Positions 44,135 through 53,555 of a stretch of DNA of 64,000 nt are shown one piece after another. Both the position numbers and the translations under genes were made by a program. The stretch spans positions 3,968,001-4,032,000 of the forward strand of contig NZ_CP008849.1 of assembly GCF_000730385.1 (NCBI RefSeq), in the 5' to 3' direction. The notes beneath the pieces are model-generated. The model was not told where the DNA came from. It did not search any database and saw only the letters and a list, made by a program, of their open reading frames with translations. Within the stretch, counting starts at the first letter, position 1. Each line of letters starts with the position of its first letter. The DNA is from Alteromonas australica. GTDB taxonomy: Bacteria; Pseudomonadota; Gammaproteobacteria; Enterobacterales; Alteromonadaceae.

Positions 44135-46573
44135 ATGTTTAAACCCAGTAAATTACGAACAGCGATATGTTGTGCGTGCATCGGATTACCACTGAGTGCT
44201 ATCGCTCAATCAGATTCTCCCGACGCGCAAGAAGAAAAAAACGCCAACAGTGTTGAAACCATTTCTGTTACCGCCACCCGTCGCGAAACGTCGATTCAGG
44301 AAGTCCCTTACAGTATTTCTGCGTATGGCGGTCAAGCGTTAGCAGAGTCTGGCGTTACCGACTTTTCAGCCTTGGCACGCTCTATTCCAGGGTTAGTGCT
44401 TAGCGATGTAGGGCGAGGTAAAAATGGTATTTCCTCAGGTATCATTATGCGTGGGCTTAACCTAACCGGCGGCGCACAAGAAGATTTCGCTATGACCACT
44501 GACCCAGTGGTCTCTGTGTACTTGGGTGAAACGCCACTTTTCGCCAATCTTGAGCTACGTGATATGAATCGCGTAGAGGTACTTAAGGGCCCTCAATCAA
44601 CGTTATACGGCTCAGGGTCACTCGGTGGCACCATGCGATACATTCCCAATAAACCTGAGTTTGAGGAATTTTCGGGTAACGTGAAGGCGGAGGTGTCTAG
44701 CACCGACCATGCGGGTGATTTAAACCACGATATGGAGCTGACATTAAACCTTCCTATCAGTGACACGTTTGCACTGCGTGGTGTGGTTACTCAACTAGAA
44801 AATGCAGGGTATATCGACAGCGACTACATTGCTGTTTTAGACGCCGACAACCAACCCACTGGCGAATACACAAGCGCAAAAGATATTAATGACGAAAAAG
44901 TTTCCATGGCACGCCTTTCAGCGCGTTGGTTACCCACACAGAGCACCGATGTCTTACTGACTTATAATTATCAAAAAGATGATGTACAAGGATCTGCCGC
45001 CACCTCTGAAGGATTAGAAGGCTACCAAACCGCGGCAAAACTTATTGAACAGTTTGAGCGTGAAACTAGCATTACCTCGTTAGTCATTGATCACGATTTA
45101 GGCTTTGCTGATTTAACCTCTGCGACATCAATTACCAATAACGATGCCGAAAGCTTATACGACCAAAGCTATAACTATGGCTTTTCATCATGGTGGGGGC
45201 CCTATTACGTGGCGTATTACGGCTATACCGGCGGTACAGCACCGGCCGCAGAAGTCATTGCCGGTGAAAAAACCTACACCACGGATACCTTCACGCAAGA
45301 ATTCCGTTTAGCAGGTACTACCGACAGTAATATCGATTGGTTAGTTGGCTTGTATTATAACTCTGTAGATTTTGACGCTGAAGCTTACGACATTGTATAT
45401 GGTTTAGACGAAGCTTTTAACATCACTAACCCTCTGGATACTGATATAGGCTACGCCAATATTCAGCAAACCGAGTTTGAAGATTATGCCCTCTTTGGTG
45501 AAGTGACTTACTACCCTACAGATAACTTAAGTATCACTGCAGGTTTACGCTACTTTGAGCAAACCTTCTACGCTAAGCAAGAAGTCCTTCTGCCTGCGTG
45601 TGAAGAATTTTGGTATACCACCTTAGGTTTCTTCACCTGTGGCGATACTGAAAATGCTGGGGTTGACCCTCGGGGCTACGCCGCAGGTGAAGACGAAAAA
45701 GACTTCGACGATTTACTTTACCGCTTTAACCTTGCCTACGATTTTGACCTAGACACTAAGTTCTACGTGAATATTTCACAAGGCTTCCGCCATGGTGGTG
45801 CCAATGGCCTCCCCACCACAGGCATATTCGCAGAAAGTGAAGAATATTTATTTTTCGAGCCAGATAAAACCACAAACTATGAAATGGGCATAAAAGGCAA
45901 CCTGCTCGATAGTGCCGTTTACTACAGCGCAACGGCATTCTATATCGACTGGGAAGACCCAATTTTGCTGGTGCAATCCCCAGCGGGCGGCTTTCCTGCC
46001 ATGATTAACGCCCAAGAAGCGGAATCAAAAGGGATAGAAGTTGAAGTTAACGCTACCTTAACCGACACCCTTAAACTGAATGTAGGTTATACCTACACCA
46101 GCGCCGAGTTAACCGAAGATTTCATTGCCCCTGACGGTTCATTCGCCGGTGCGGAAGGTGAGTCATTGCCTGGTATTCCAGAGCAAACGTTAGTGAGTTC
46201 ATTAATTTACTCTCAAGAGTTTGGCGCAGGCATGCTATCGGCCCAGTTAGGCGTGTCTTATAAAGGTGGGTTTAACACAGGCTTTGATGACCCATCATTA
46301 TTTTATGAAACAGGCTTTGATGAAATTTCTTCATCTACCCTTTGGAATGCAAATATTCGTTATAAGCAAGACGCCTGGTCGGTTTCCCTTTATGCTGAAA
46401 ACCTCTTTAACGCTGACGATGCAACCGCTTCTGATGGTGACGGAAAGTACATTATCAATGAAGCTGCTGGCGAGTCTAAAGCGGGTGAACAGTATGACAT
46501 TGCCCAATTAGGCGACCAACGCTACCGTGTTAGACCCCGTACAGTAGGTGTTTCGTTTAGCTATGCATTTTAG
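44135..46573 (+). CDS. TonB-dependent receptor of the guanidino catabolic island
   Basis: Outer-membrane receptor of 812 residues. A signal peptide ending AIAQ is followed by VETISVTATRRETSIQEVP (TonB box region), a plug with RVEVLKGPQSTLYGSGSLGG, and a long barrel ending in VGVSFSYAF with terminal Phe. The plug is of the type often annotated as a generic nutrient receptor rather than for haem or known siderophores. It opens the operon of arginine-type catabolic genes and overlaps the TPR-sulfotransferase gene by 26 bases. It may import a larger guanidino-containing compound or peptide; substrate unknown. A GGGAG site lies upstream of the ATG. Confidence 0.85.
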   Translation: MFKPSKLRTAICCACIGLPLSAIAQSDSPDAQEEKNANSVETISVTATRRETSIQEVPYSISAYGGQALAESGVTDFSALARSIPGLVLSDVGRGKNGISSGIIMRGLNLTGGAQEDFAMTTDPVVSVYLGETPLFANLELRDMNRVEVLKGPQSTLYGSGSLGGTMRYIPNKPEFEEFSGNVKAEVSSTDHAGDLNHDMELTLNLPISDTFALRGVVTQLENAGYIDSDYIAVLDADNQPTGEYTSAKDINDEKVSMARLSARWLPTQSTDVLLTYNYQKDDVQGSAATSEGLEGYQTAAKLIEQFERETSITSLVIDHDLGFADLTSATSITNNDAESLYDQSYNYGFSSWWGPYYVAYYGYTGGTAPAAEVIAGEKTYTTDTFTQEFRLAGTTDSNIDWLVGLYYNSVDFDAEAYDIVYGLDEAFNITNPLDTDIGYANIQQTEFEDYALFGEVTYYPTDNLSITAGLRYFEQTFYAKQEVLLPACEEFWYTTLGFFTCGDTENAGVDPRGYAAGEDEKDFDDLLYRFNLAYDFDLDTKFYVNISQGFRHGGANGLPTTGIFAESEEYLFFEPDKTTNYEMGIKGNLLDSAVYYSATAFYIDWEDPILLVQSPAGGFPAMINAQEAESKGIEVEVNATLTDTLKLNVGYTYTSAELTEDFIAPDGSFAGAEGESLPGIPEQTLVSSLIYSQEFGAGMLSAQLGVSYKGGFNTGFDDPSLFYETGFDEISSSTLWNANIRYKQDAWSVSLYAENLFNADDATASDGDGKYIINEAAGESKAGEQYDIAQLGDQRYRVRPRTVGVSFSYAF

Positions 46574-48236
46574 CCAACCGTCCCCTTCGGCTTCGGCCGA
46601 AGGGAAAACACATGAGACGCCAATACGTATGCAAACCGCCTCCCAGTATCTAAAAGACGTAAAACAGGCAATGGTGGAAAATAACCTTGCTAAAGCCTCC
46701 CATTATTGCACGCTTGCGCTTAAGGCTTATCCTGAAAATGGCGATTTATGGGTGGCTTTGTCAGACATTAGTCTGCGGTTGGGGCAAAACAAAAGCGCCA
46801 TTAATATGGCGTTAAAAGCTATTAATTGCGCCCCTCAACAATGCTGGCATTACTTCCATTTAGCGGGATGCTACATCCACCTTCACGTCTTTTCCGCTGC
46901 CAAAAAGGTGTTGGAGCAAGTTGAAAAAAACATGGCGACCACCGCATGTGAAAGCGCATGGAATAAACTGGGCGAGCTGTATTACATGACCAACGACGTT
47001 GACGGTGCTATGCGAGCGCATCAACGTGCTCTTAGCCTTGCGCCTGATAGTGTGAGTACTCGCAACCACTTAGCGGCACTGTTACGATTTAAAGGCCAGT
47101 TAGACGACGCGCAACAATTGTACCTAGAAGTACTGGAACGTGACCCAGCCAATTACCAAGCCTGCTATAACTTGTCGCAATTGCGGGTGGTGCCCAGCGA
47201 TAGTCAGTTAGTCGCCCTCATAGACAACTGCGAGAAGAAATTGGCACACCATCATCATGGTCACATCATGTTGAATTATGCCAAGGGCAAAGCGTATGAA
47301 GATGCGGGGCAATTTGATGATGCCTTCGCCAGTTATCAAAATGGGGCAAGTCGAAAACGCACGCAACGGGGCTATTCCCTTGAGCGTGATATCGCCCTTA
47401 TGCAATCCGTAGTTAAAGCTTGCGATAGCCTACCTGCGCCTGCTAACGCGGCCAATACTCTTGCACAGTCTCCCATCTTCGTTGTGGGTTTACCCCGCAC
47501 AGGTACCACACTGGTAGAACGTATTTTAAGTTCTCATCCCGACATGGTCAGCGGCGGCGAACTCAATGCGTTTCCCATGGCATTGCTGGAAGCAGGTGGA
47601 AAGTCGCTGGCGGCTGGACTAGACGGGCTAGACAGCACATTGATCAACGCGTTAAACGACGCTGGCATGGCAAAGCTATCTAGTCGCTATTTACAGCTTG
47701 CGAACAACTACGTAGAAGGCGCGCCTCGATTTATCGACAAGCTGCCGTTTAACTTTTTGTATTGTGGCTTCATTCTTCACGCTATGCCACACGCGAAAAT
47801 TGTTCATGTAAAACGTGACCCTTTTGATGCCGCAATCAGTAATTTCAAAATGCTGTTTGACCGTGGCTACGAATATTCATACGACCTTGCGGATACCGCC
47901 CACTTCATTGCCGCATATGAAGCGCTTATGCAACATTGGAAAGCCCGTTTCCCCACGCAAATCCACACCGTGGAATATGAAAAATTGGTGGCAAACCAGC
48001 GTGTTGAAACCGAACAACTTTTACAGTTTTGTCAGCTTAATTGGCATGACGACTGCCTTCACTTTCATCGTAATAGCAGCGCTAGCCACACGGCCAGTGC
48101 CAGCCAGGTACGAGAACCTATTTATCAAAGATCGGTAGATTTATGGCGTCAATACGATGCCCATTTAGCGCCGTTAAAAGCTGCGTTTGCCAGCCATGGC
48201 ATTTTGCCAACTACAGCAAGGAATAATCATGAGTAG
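46563..48236 (+). CDS. TPR-repeat sulfotransferase family protein
   Basis: About 557 residues, overlapping the receptor gene; the ATG at 46563 and another at 46629 are both possible starts. The N-terminal half holds several TPR helices (SQYLKDVKQAMVENNLAKAS, YMTNDVDGAMRAHQRAL). The C-terminal half is a sulfotransferase fold with the PAPS-binding loop PIFVVGLPRTGTTLVERIL and the 3'-phosphate motif VHVKRDPFDAAISNFKM. Such genes are repeatedly found next to TonB receptors in marine bacteria, but their acceptor is unknown. No signal peptide is evident. Confidence 0.82.
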   Translation: MHFSQPSPSASAEGKTHETPIRMQTASQYLKDVKQAMVENNLAKASHYCTLALKAYPENGDLWVALSDISLRLGQNKSAINMALKAINCAPQQCWHYFHLAGCYIHLHVFSAAKKVLEQVEKNMATTACESAWNKLGELYYMTNDVDGAMRAHQRALSLAPDSVSTRNHLAALLRFKGQLDDAQQLYLEVLERDPANYQACYNLSQLRVVPSDSQLVALIDNCEKKLAHHHHGHIMLNYAKGKAYEDAGQFDDAFASYQNGASRKRTQRGYSLERDIALMQSVVKACDSLPAPANAANTLAQSPIFVVGLPRTGTTLVERILSSHPDMVSGGELNAFPMALLEAGGKSLAAGLDGLDSTLINALNDAGMAKLSSRYLQLANNYVEGAPRFIDKLPFNFLYCGFILHAMPHAKIVHVKRDPFDAAISNFKMLFDRGYEYSYDLADTAHFIAAYEALMQHWKARFPTQIHTVEYEKLVANQRVETEQLLQFCQLNWHDDCLHFHRNSSASHTASASQVREPIYQRSVDLWRQYDAHLAPLKAAFASHGILPTTARNNHE

Positions 48237-49089
48237 ACTCGATGTTTTTCAATCAATGTGGGCAATGGAATACCGCCGTCCTGATGGATTTGAATTAAGT
48301 CTAGAAGAAAAAATCACAAAAATTGCCCAAGCGGGTTTTGTGGGTGTGAGCTTCGATATTGGTTATCACAGCTTTGAAACCATTGAAGCCGCTATGCCGC
48401 TATTGCAAGCTCACCATCTCGATCTTGTATACAACGCCTTTATAAAAAGCACAGAGCAATACGAAGAAGTCATTGCATTCGTGGCCAGTCAGCCGATTAA
48501 ACCGCGATTTATTGCACTTATTGGCCAAATAGAGCCGTGGGATGTCAATGACGTTGCAGCGCAAACCAAACAATGGATGGCCATCAGTGAACGAGAAGGC
48601 ATTCCTACCTATGCAGAAATACATCGCAACTGCATGACAAATGACTTACTGTTTACGTTGCAATTAATGGAAAAGGTACCTGATCTTCTCATGGTGGCCG
48701 ATTTATCTCACACCCTAGTGAATCAGGAATATTACTTACCACTGCACGAGCTTGCTAACCAGCGTATTTCAGAGTTTCTTACCCGTGCTGAAGCTTTCCA
48801 TGGCCGTGTTGCAACCCGCGAACAAGTGCAAGTACCCATCTTGTTTGAACAACACAAACCCTGGTTTGAATTATTTAAACAATGGTGGCTAGAAGGGTTT
48901 CAGAATTGGCTGGTACGTCATGGAAAAGACAGCGACGATGCCTGCGTATTTTTATGCGAATTAGGCCCGCCTGTTTACGCAATGACTGACAGCAAGGGTG
49001 AAGAATTAAGCGATCGATGGGAAGAAGCTCTCCTGTTAAGAGAAACGGCCCAAACGCTATGGCAACAAGCCATGGCTGGAGGCGAATAA
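48229..49089 (+). CDS. Xylose-isomerase-like TIM barrel protein
   Basis: Cytoplasmic protein of 286 residues in the sugar phosphate isomerase/epimerase family. Visible are a first strand with MSRLDVFQSMWAMEYRR, FVGVSFDIGYHSFETIEAA, and the metal-binding segments YAEIHRN (Glu, His) and VADLSHTLV (Asp, His). The ATG at 48229 follows AAGGAA and overlaps the preceding stop by 8 bases. Family members isomerise or epimerise sugars and hydroxy acids; its place in an arginine-type island is unexplained, so it could act on an unusual substrate. Confidence 0.78.
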   Translation: MSRLDVFQSMWAMEYRRPDGFELSLEEKITKIAQAGFVGVSFDIGYHSFETIEAAMPLLQAHHLDLVYNAFIKSTEQYEEVIAFVASQPIKPRFIALIGQIEPWDVNDVAAQTKQWMAISEREGIPTYAEIHRNCMTNDLLFTLQLMEKVPDLLMVADLSHTLVNQEYYLPLHELANQRISEFLTRAEAFHGRVATREQVQVPILFEQHKPWFELFKQWWLEGFQNWLVRHGKDSDDACVFLCELGPPVYAMTDSKGEELSDRWEEALLLRETAQTLWQQAMAGGE

Positions 49090-49107
49090 TACAACAATAA
49101 ATAATGC

Positions 49108-49153
49108 CTCACCGCGCGCTTTCATCGCAGTGTAAGCACTGCGCCGTGGTGAG
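49108..49153 (+). repeat. Intercistronic two-part hairpin before the aruI-like gene
   Basis: Outer arms CTCACCGCG and CGTGGTGAG (one G-T pair) enclose a perfect inner hairpin CGCAGTG-TAAG-CACTGCG. It lies between the TIM-barrel stop and the aruI-like start and has no T run, so a processing or stability element is more likely than a terminator. Confidence 0.6.
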
Positions 49154-49186
49154 ACACAACCAGCAAGTTAGACAAGGTTATAAAAC

Positions 49187-50806
49187 ATGAAGCAACAAAG
49201 AACCTGTGGTGAAGCACTAACCGCACTTTTAGAAGCCTACGGCGTTGATACCGTATTTGGCATCCCTGGCGTACATACTATTGAGCTTTATCGCGGTTTC
49301 AAAGACGCAAATATTCAACATATTACTCCCCGTCATGAGCAAGGTGCTGGCTTTATGGCGGATGGCTATGCCCGTGTTAAAGGCAAGCCTGGTGTTTGCT
49401 ATATTATTACTGGCCCAGGCATGACCAATATTGTTACCGCTATGGGACAAGCCATGCAAGACTCTATTCCCATGTTAGTAATCTCATCGGTTAATCGCAC
49501 TGCGCAGCTCGCCATGGGCGAAGGACGTTTACACGAACTCCCCAATCAATTAGCCATAACAAAAGGTGTATCTCGCTATAATCATACCTTGTTGAATGTG
49601 GATAATTTACCCAAGGTTCTGGCACAAGCATTTGCCGTATTTAGCAGCCAGCGTCCTGGCCCCGTTCACATTGAAATTCCTATTGATGTATTGGCACAAG
49701 ATGCGAGTCATATCGACATGACGCCTTGGCCTATGCCTGCACCACCTGCTGCTAACCCGCAGAGTATTGATGCTGCGGCCGCGTTATTAGCTAGCGCTGA
49801 GCGCCCATTAATGATTTTGGGTGGCGGTGCCCGCCATGCCTCCAAACCGGCACAGGCGTTAGCAGAAAAGCTTGTCATGCCTATTGTCAATACCTGCAAC
49901 GGGAAAGGCGTGGTCCCCAGCAGCCACCCGCTGTGTATTGGATCAACACCTTCTCACCCGGCGATACGAGAAGAAATTGAGCAGCATGCAGATGTGGTCA
50001 TTGCGGTAGGAACCGAACTGGCTGAAACCGATTATGACTTCTTCTTCTTGGGCGATCTTGCAATGCAGGGCAAGCTTATTCGGGTAGATATCGACAACGG
50101 GCAATTGCTTCGTAATCACCGTCCGGATGTTCCTGTGTTGGCCGATGCGAGCCTAGCCCTAGCGGCGATTAACTCGCAAATTTTAGATGAAAAATCATCA
50201 AAAATGGATGCCGCCGTCGCGCGCTGCAAAGCCATTCAAGATAAAACCCTTGATATGAAAAAGGCCACTTATGCTGACTTTTTCGCTACCCTCACCGACA
50301 CCCTAGGAGATTGTGTTATCGTCGGTGACTCTACGCAGCCGGCTTATTACGCGCAGGCTTACTATGAAACTCACCATACCGCCCGCTATTTTCACTCCAC
50401 AACAGGTTATGGCACCTTAGGTTACGCCTTCCCAGCGGCCATTGGGGCGGCATTAGCTAGCCCTGAAACGCCAGTGATAGGCTTAACCGGCGACGGTGGC
50501 GGTCAGTTTAGTTTAAGTGAAATCATCAGTGCAGTAGACGCCCAAGTGCCAGTGATTTATATCGTATGGAACAACAGCGGCCATGGCGAAATTCGCCGCT
50601 TTATGGACGATGCCAACGTCACTCGCACTGGGGTAGATATCACCTCTCCCGATTATGCGGCCCTCGCCGCAGCCATGGGTTGCGCCTCTGCAACAGTAAA
50701 CAGTTTAGAAGATTTGAAGGCTTCCTTGCTTGCTGCAAAACAACATACAGGCCCATTTCTTATTCAGCTCAACGAAGATGCGTTAGGTTGTGGCTATGCG
50801 TTTTAA
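49187..50806 (+). CDS. aruI: Thiamine-pyrophosphate 2-ketoarginine decarboxylase-like enzyme
   Basis: Cytoplasmic enzyme of 539 residues in the acetolactate-synthase-like family annotated 5-guanidino-2-oxopentanoate decarboxylase, which turns 2-ketoarginine into 4-guanidinobutyraldehyde and CO2. The catalytic Glu51 is in RHEQGAGFMADGYAR, and the TPP/Mg motif runs GDGGGQFSLSE (435-445) to NN at 462-463. A central FAD-type domain begins about 195. An aruH-like transaminase in the same island supports the assignment (Pseudomonas arginine transaminase pathway). A different 2-oxo acid remains possible. It is followed by a 39-residue ORF with a strong ribosome site. Confidence 0.8.
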   Translation: MKQQRTCGEALTALLEAYGVDTVFGIPGVHTIELYRGFKDANIQHITPRHEQGAGFMADGYARVKGKPGVCYIITGPGMTNIVTAMGQAMQDSIPMLVISSVNRTAQLAMGEGRLHELPNQLAITKGVSRYNHTLLNVDNLPKVLAQAFAVFSSQRPGPVHIEIPIDVLAQDASHIDMTPWPMPAPPAANPQSIDAAAALLASAERPLMILGGGARHASKPAQALAEKLVMPIVNTCNGKGVVPSSHPLCIGSTPSHPAIREEIEQHADVVIAVGTELAETDYDFFFLGDLAMQGKLIRVDIDNGQLLRNHRPDVPVLADASLALAAINSQILDEKSSKMDAAVARCKAIQDKTLDMKKATYADFFATLTDTLGDCVIVGDSTQPAYYAQAYYETHHTARYFHSTTGYGTLGYAFPAAIGAALASPETPVIGLTGDGGGQFSLSEIISAVDAQVPVIYIVWNNSGHGEIRRFMDDANVTRTGVDITSPDYAALAAAMGCASATVNSLEDLKASLLAAKQHTGPFLIQLNEDALGCGYAF

Positions 50807-50816
50807 GGAGTCTGTT

Positions 50817-50936
50817 ATGCAAGCTTTTCTATTGCGGCACGTGTGTGACGCCCTTCATTTATCAATACGCCCGGAGAAAACAGGCACTGAATTACCCGCA
50901 TCGGTTCATTCAGCGATAGGAGCGTTTTATGATTAA
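50817..50936 (+). CDS. Small ORF of 39 residues, unknown function
   Basis: ATG at 50817 is 6 bases after AAGGAG, which itself overlaps the aruI stop. The ORF begins MQAFLLRHVCDALHLSI and runs 39 residues to a TAA that overlaps the start of the YjiH-type transporter by 8 bases. Good ribosome site and tight coupling on both sides argue that it is translated. The product is soluble-looking, with a short amphipathic start and one Cys; no family is recognised. It could instead be a leader ORF that couples translation of the transporter. Confidence 0.5.
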   Translation: MQAFLLRHVCDALHLSIRPEKTGTELPASVHSAIGAFYD

Positions 50937-52302
50937 AACTCAAACCTCTTCGGAAAATCTGGATGCCACCCCTTTTTTGGTATGGGTTAAGTTATTGTGC
51001 TGCTCTTTGTTTGGTATAGGTTTCTTTCTTGTACCCTTTACCTATGATGGCTCTTGGACCATTGTACTAGGGGTTGCCTCTGGCGCAGTTTCAGGCTGGC
51101 TTGGCGACAACATGAAGTACTTCACCTGCAGTATTTTCATGGTTGGGGCGTTAATCTCTGTTATATACAATCTCACACCCCATTCATTTGCCATTCGTCT
51201 ACCGCTAAGTCGCCGACTAATGGCATCTCACTGGTCTTGGACACTGCTCACCCTTATCGGTGGTATTACTGCTGCTATGACCCTATTTCAAGTGGGCCCC
51301 AATTGGATAATAGGCAAAGATACTGGGATTACCGCATATATTGATGTGGCTGGGGCCATATTTTTGCTTATCGGGTTAGGCTGTTTATTTTTGCCCTTTT
51401 TAACCGATTATGGCTTGCTAGACTTTATTGGCACCTTGTTACAACGTACCTTCCAAAGAGTATTTAACCTGCCGGGACGCGCGACCATCGATACACTCGC
51501 CTCTTGGGTGGGGTCATCAAGTATTGCGGTTGTCATGACCAACTATCAATACCAACAAGGGTATTATAGTGCGAGAGAATCAGCCGTCATTGCGACTAAC
51601 TTTTCGGTGGTTTCTATTCCGTTCGTGCTGCTTACTTCTCAGGTGGCGGGTATTGAGCAATTCTTTTTGCCGCTGTATGGCACCATGTTTGGTATTTGCA
51701 TTCTGTGCGCCATCATTACACCTCGTCTGCCGCCCTTAGCTTCGTTTAAAGACGAATACTACCAAGGGCAAGAAAAGCAACTGAACGAAGATGTAGAGCA
51801 GGGCGAAAGCCGACTATCCTGCGCCTTACAGCGCGCGGTAAGTACAGCCAAAAAAGCGCCATCTCCAGCGCAATCTATGAAGAAAGGCTTTTGGTCTATG
51901 TTCGACATCTATTTAATGATGATGCCTGCCGCCATGGCCATAGAATTTTTAACCCTCGCGGTTTATTACAATACCTCGATTATGCAAACCTTAGCTTACC
52001 CTTTATTCTTGCTACTCGATGCATTGCAAGTACCGCAAGCAAGCATGGCCGCGCCTGGCATGTTTATTGGCCTGCTAGATCAGTTTGTTCCAACCATTAT
52101 TGCTGGCAGTATTGATAGCCCCTTCACCAAGTTTATTCTTGCTGGGCTTTCCATCACACAGCTTATCTTTTTTGCGGAAACCGCCATCTTGATTATGCGC
52201 TCGGCTATTCCGTTAACCATCATGCAGTTGATTGCTATTTTTGCCATTCGCACGCTAATCGCCTTTCCGATTTTGTACGGCATGGCACATTTACTCTTTT
52301 AA
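50929..52302 (+). CDS. YjiH-family membrane transporter (nucleoside-recognition Gate domain)
   Basis: Inner-membrane protein of 457 residues with about 10-11 hydrophobic segments. Gate-domain features include SWVGSSSIAVVMTNYQYQQG (about 195-214) and YLMMMPAAMAIEFLTLAVYY. YjiH proteins have no firmly established substrate. Because it lies inside the operon between the aruI-like and Rieske genes, import of arginine or a related guanidino compound is the obvious inference. The ATG at 50929 has AGGAG seven bases upstream. Confidence 0.78.
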   Translation: MIKTQTSSENLDATPFLVWVKLLCCSLFGIGFFLVPFTYDGSWTIVLGVASGAVSGWLGDNMKYFTCSIFMVGALISVIYNLTPHSFAIRLPLSRRLMASHWSWTLLTLIGGITAAMTLFQVGPNWIIGKDTGITAYIDVAGAIFLLIGLGCLFLPFLTDYGLLDFIGTLLQRTFQRVFNLPGRATIDTLASWVGSSSIAVVMTNYQYQQGYYSARESAVIATNFSVVSIPFVLLTSQVAGIEQFFLPLYGTMFGICILCAIITPRLPPLASFKDEYYQGQEKQLNEDVEQGESRLSCALQRAVSTAKKAPSPAQSMKKGFWSMFDIYLMMMPAAMAIEFLTLAVYYNTSIMQTLAYPLFLLLDALQVPQASMAAPGMFIGLLDQFVPTIIAGSIDSPFTKFILAGLSITQLIFFAETAILIMRSAIPLTIMQLIAIFAIRTLIAFPILYGMAHLLF

Positions 52303-52310
52303 CGTGCAAA

Positions 52311-52363
52311 AACCACAGACAACATAACATTCTTCGTATATTCCACACATGTTGTCTGTGGTT
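52311..52363 (+). repeat. Long inverted repeat before the Rieske oxygenase gene
   Basis: AACCACAGACAACAT (52311-52325) and its exact complement ATGTTGTCTGTGGTT (52349-52363) form a 15-pair stem around a 23-base loop. It is 8 bases after the transporter stop and 41 before the oxygenase start. Only short T stretches follow, so attenuation or mRNA processing is as likely as termination. Confidence 0.8.
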
Positions 52364-52404
52364 ATATAACAACATAGAACAGGCATTAATATTTGGAGTT
52401 ATAT

Positions 52405-53547
52405 ATGACCCCGGTAAACGCTATTACTAGCGACCACGTAGCGAAGCATGGCCTTCCTGCTGACGTGTTTAAAGACCCTAATACATACACCGCAGAATGC
52501 GACACCATTTTTGCAAAAGGCTGGGCGAGCATTGGATGCGGTCAACAAATCGCAAAGCCTGGCGACATTCTTCCTGTTCGCATTGCAGGACAATCACTGA
52601 TTGCCATGCGCAATAAAGATGGCGAAATAGGGGTATTTCACAACATTTGCCGTCACAAGGCCGCCCCTTTAGTGGATGAGCCTTGTAATAAGCGTTCCTT
52701 GGTTTGCCCCTACCACAAGTGGAGCTTTAAAATAGATGGTTCGTTACTGAATGCCCCCCGCTATTTTGGTAAAGAAAACAAAGTGATGACACCGGAAGAC
52801 AAAGCGGATAAAGGCCTTATTGCGGTTCGCTTTGCCGTGTGGTGGGACATAATTTTTGTAAACATAAGTGGCGACGCCGAGCCTTTTGAAGCATTCATCA
52901 AGCCCCTTGATGAGCAGCTTGCTGACTACCCGAAAGAACACATTCAAAAAATTAGTACTACGGATTACTCCGGTGACGTTAACTGGAAGTTGGCCGTGGA
53001 TAATTTCCTCGATGGCTACCATGTTCCCTTTGTTCATTCACAAGCCTGTACGGTGGAGTCGGTACTAGAGCAAGATGACTTATTTTTGTCTGACAACATT
53101 GTGGGTTTACGCCTCATGAATGGCGCCAGTGCAAAACCCGCTAAAACCAGTAAACAGCTACCTCACTGGGAAGGGCTTAAGCCCGAGCTTAGAGGCACTC
53201 AGCAATGGTTTGGCATTTTTCCTAACACGTTATTTTTCGTGGACCCATGTTGGGTACAAACCATCGTCATTAAACCCATGGGCGAAACGACTACAGATGA
53301 ATCTTTAAGTATTTATGTGGTGAATGAAAACGCAGCCAGCGAAGAGTTTGTGGAAGAGCGAGCTCGGCTTCACGACGTGCTAAACGAAGTCAATCAACAA
53401 GACATTGAACTGCTCGATAAACTTCAAGTTACACGGAGCAACGCCATTGCTAACCAAGGTCACCTTAACGACGCCTGGGACCAAGTGAATATGACATTCC
53501 ATCAAATGTGGTTATCCAAAATGTCAGCAGCAAGCACAGAAAAATAG
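52405..53547 (+). CDS. Rieske non-haem iron oxygenase, alpha subunit
   Basis: Oxygenase component of 380 residues. The Rieske 2Fe-2S site is CRH (Cys82, His84) and CPYH (Cys101, His104). The mononuclear iron site reads DNFLDGYHVPFVH: His206 and His211, with Asp203 in the bridging position. Domain order and length fit single-subunit oxygenases that hydroxylate or N-demethylate small amines and acids. I choose the ATG at 52405, seven bases after GGAG. Electron donors are encoded in the same operon (56344-57884). Candidate substrates are methylated or free guanidino compounds; this is inference. Confidence 0.88.
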   Translation: MTPVNAITSDHVAKHGLPADVFKDPNTYTAECDTIFAKGWASIGCGQQIAKPGDILPVRIAGQSLIAMRNKDGEIGVFHNICRHKAAPLVDEPCNKRSLVCPYHKWSFKIDGSLLNAPRYFGKENKVMTPEDKADKGLIAVRFAVWWDIIFVNISGDAEPFEAFIKPLDEQLADYPKEHIQKISTTDYSGDVNWKLAVDNFLDGYHVPFVHSQACTVESVLEQDDLFLSDNIVGLRLMNGASAKPAKTSKQLPHWEGLKPELRGTQQWFGIFPNTLFFVDPCWVQTIVIKPMGETTTDESLSIYVVNENAASEEFVEERARLHDVLNEVNQQDIELLDKLQVTRSNAIANQGHLNDAWDQVNMTFHQMWLSKMSAASTEK

Positions 53548-53555
53548 GAAGGCAA

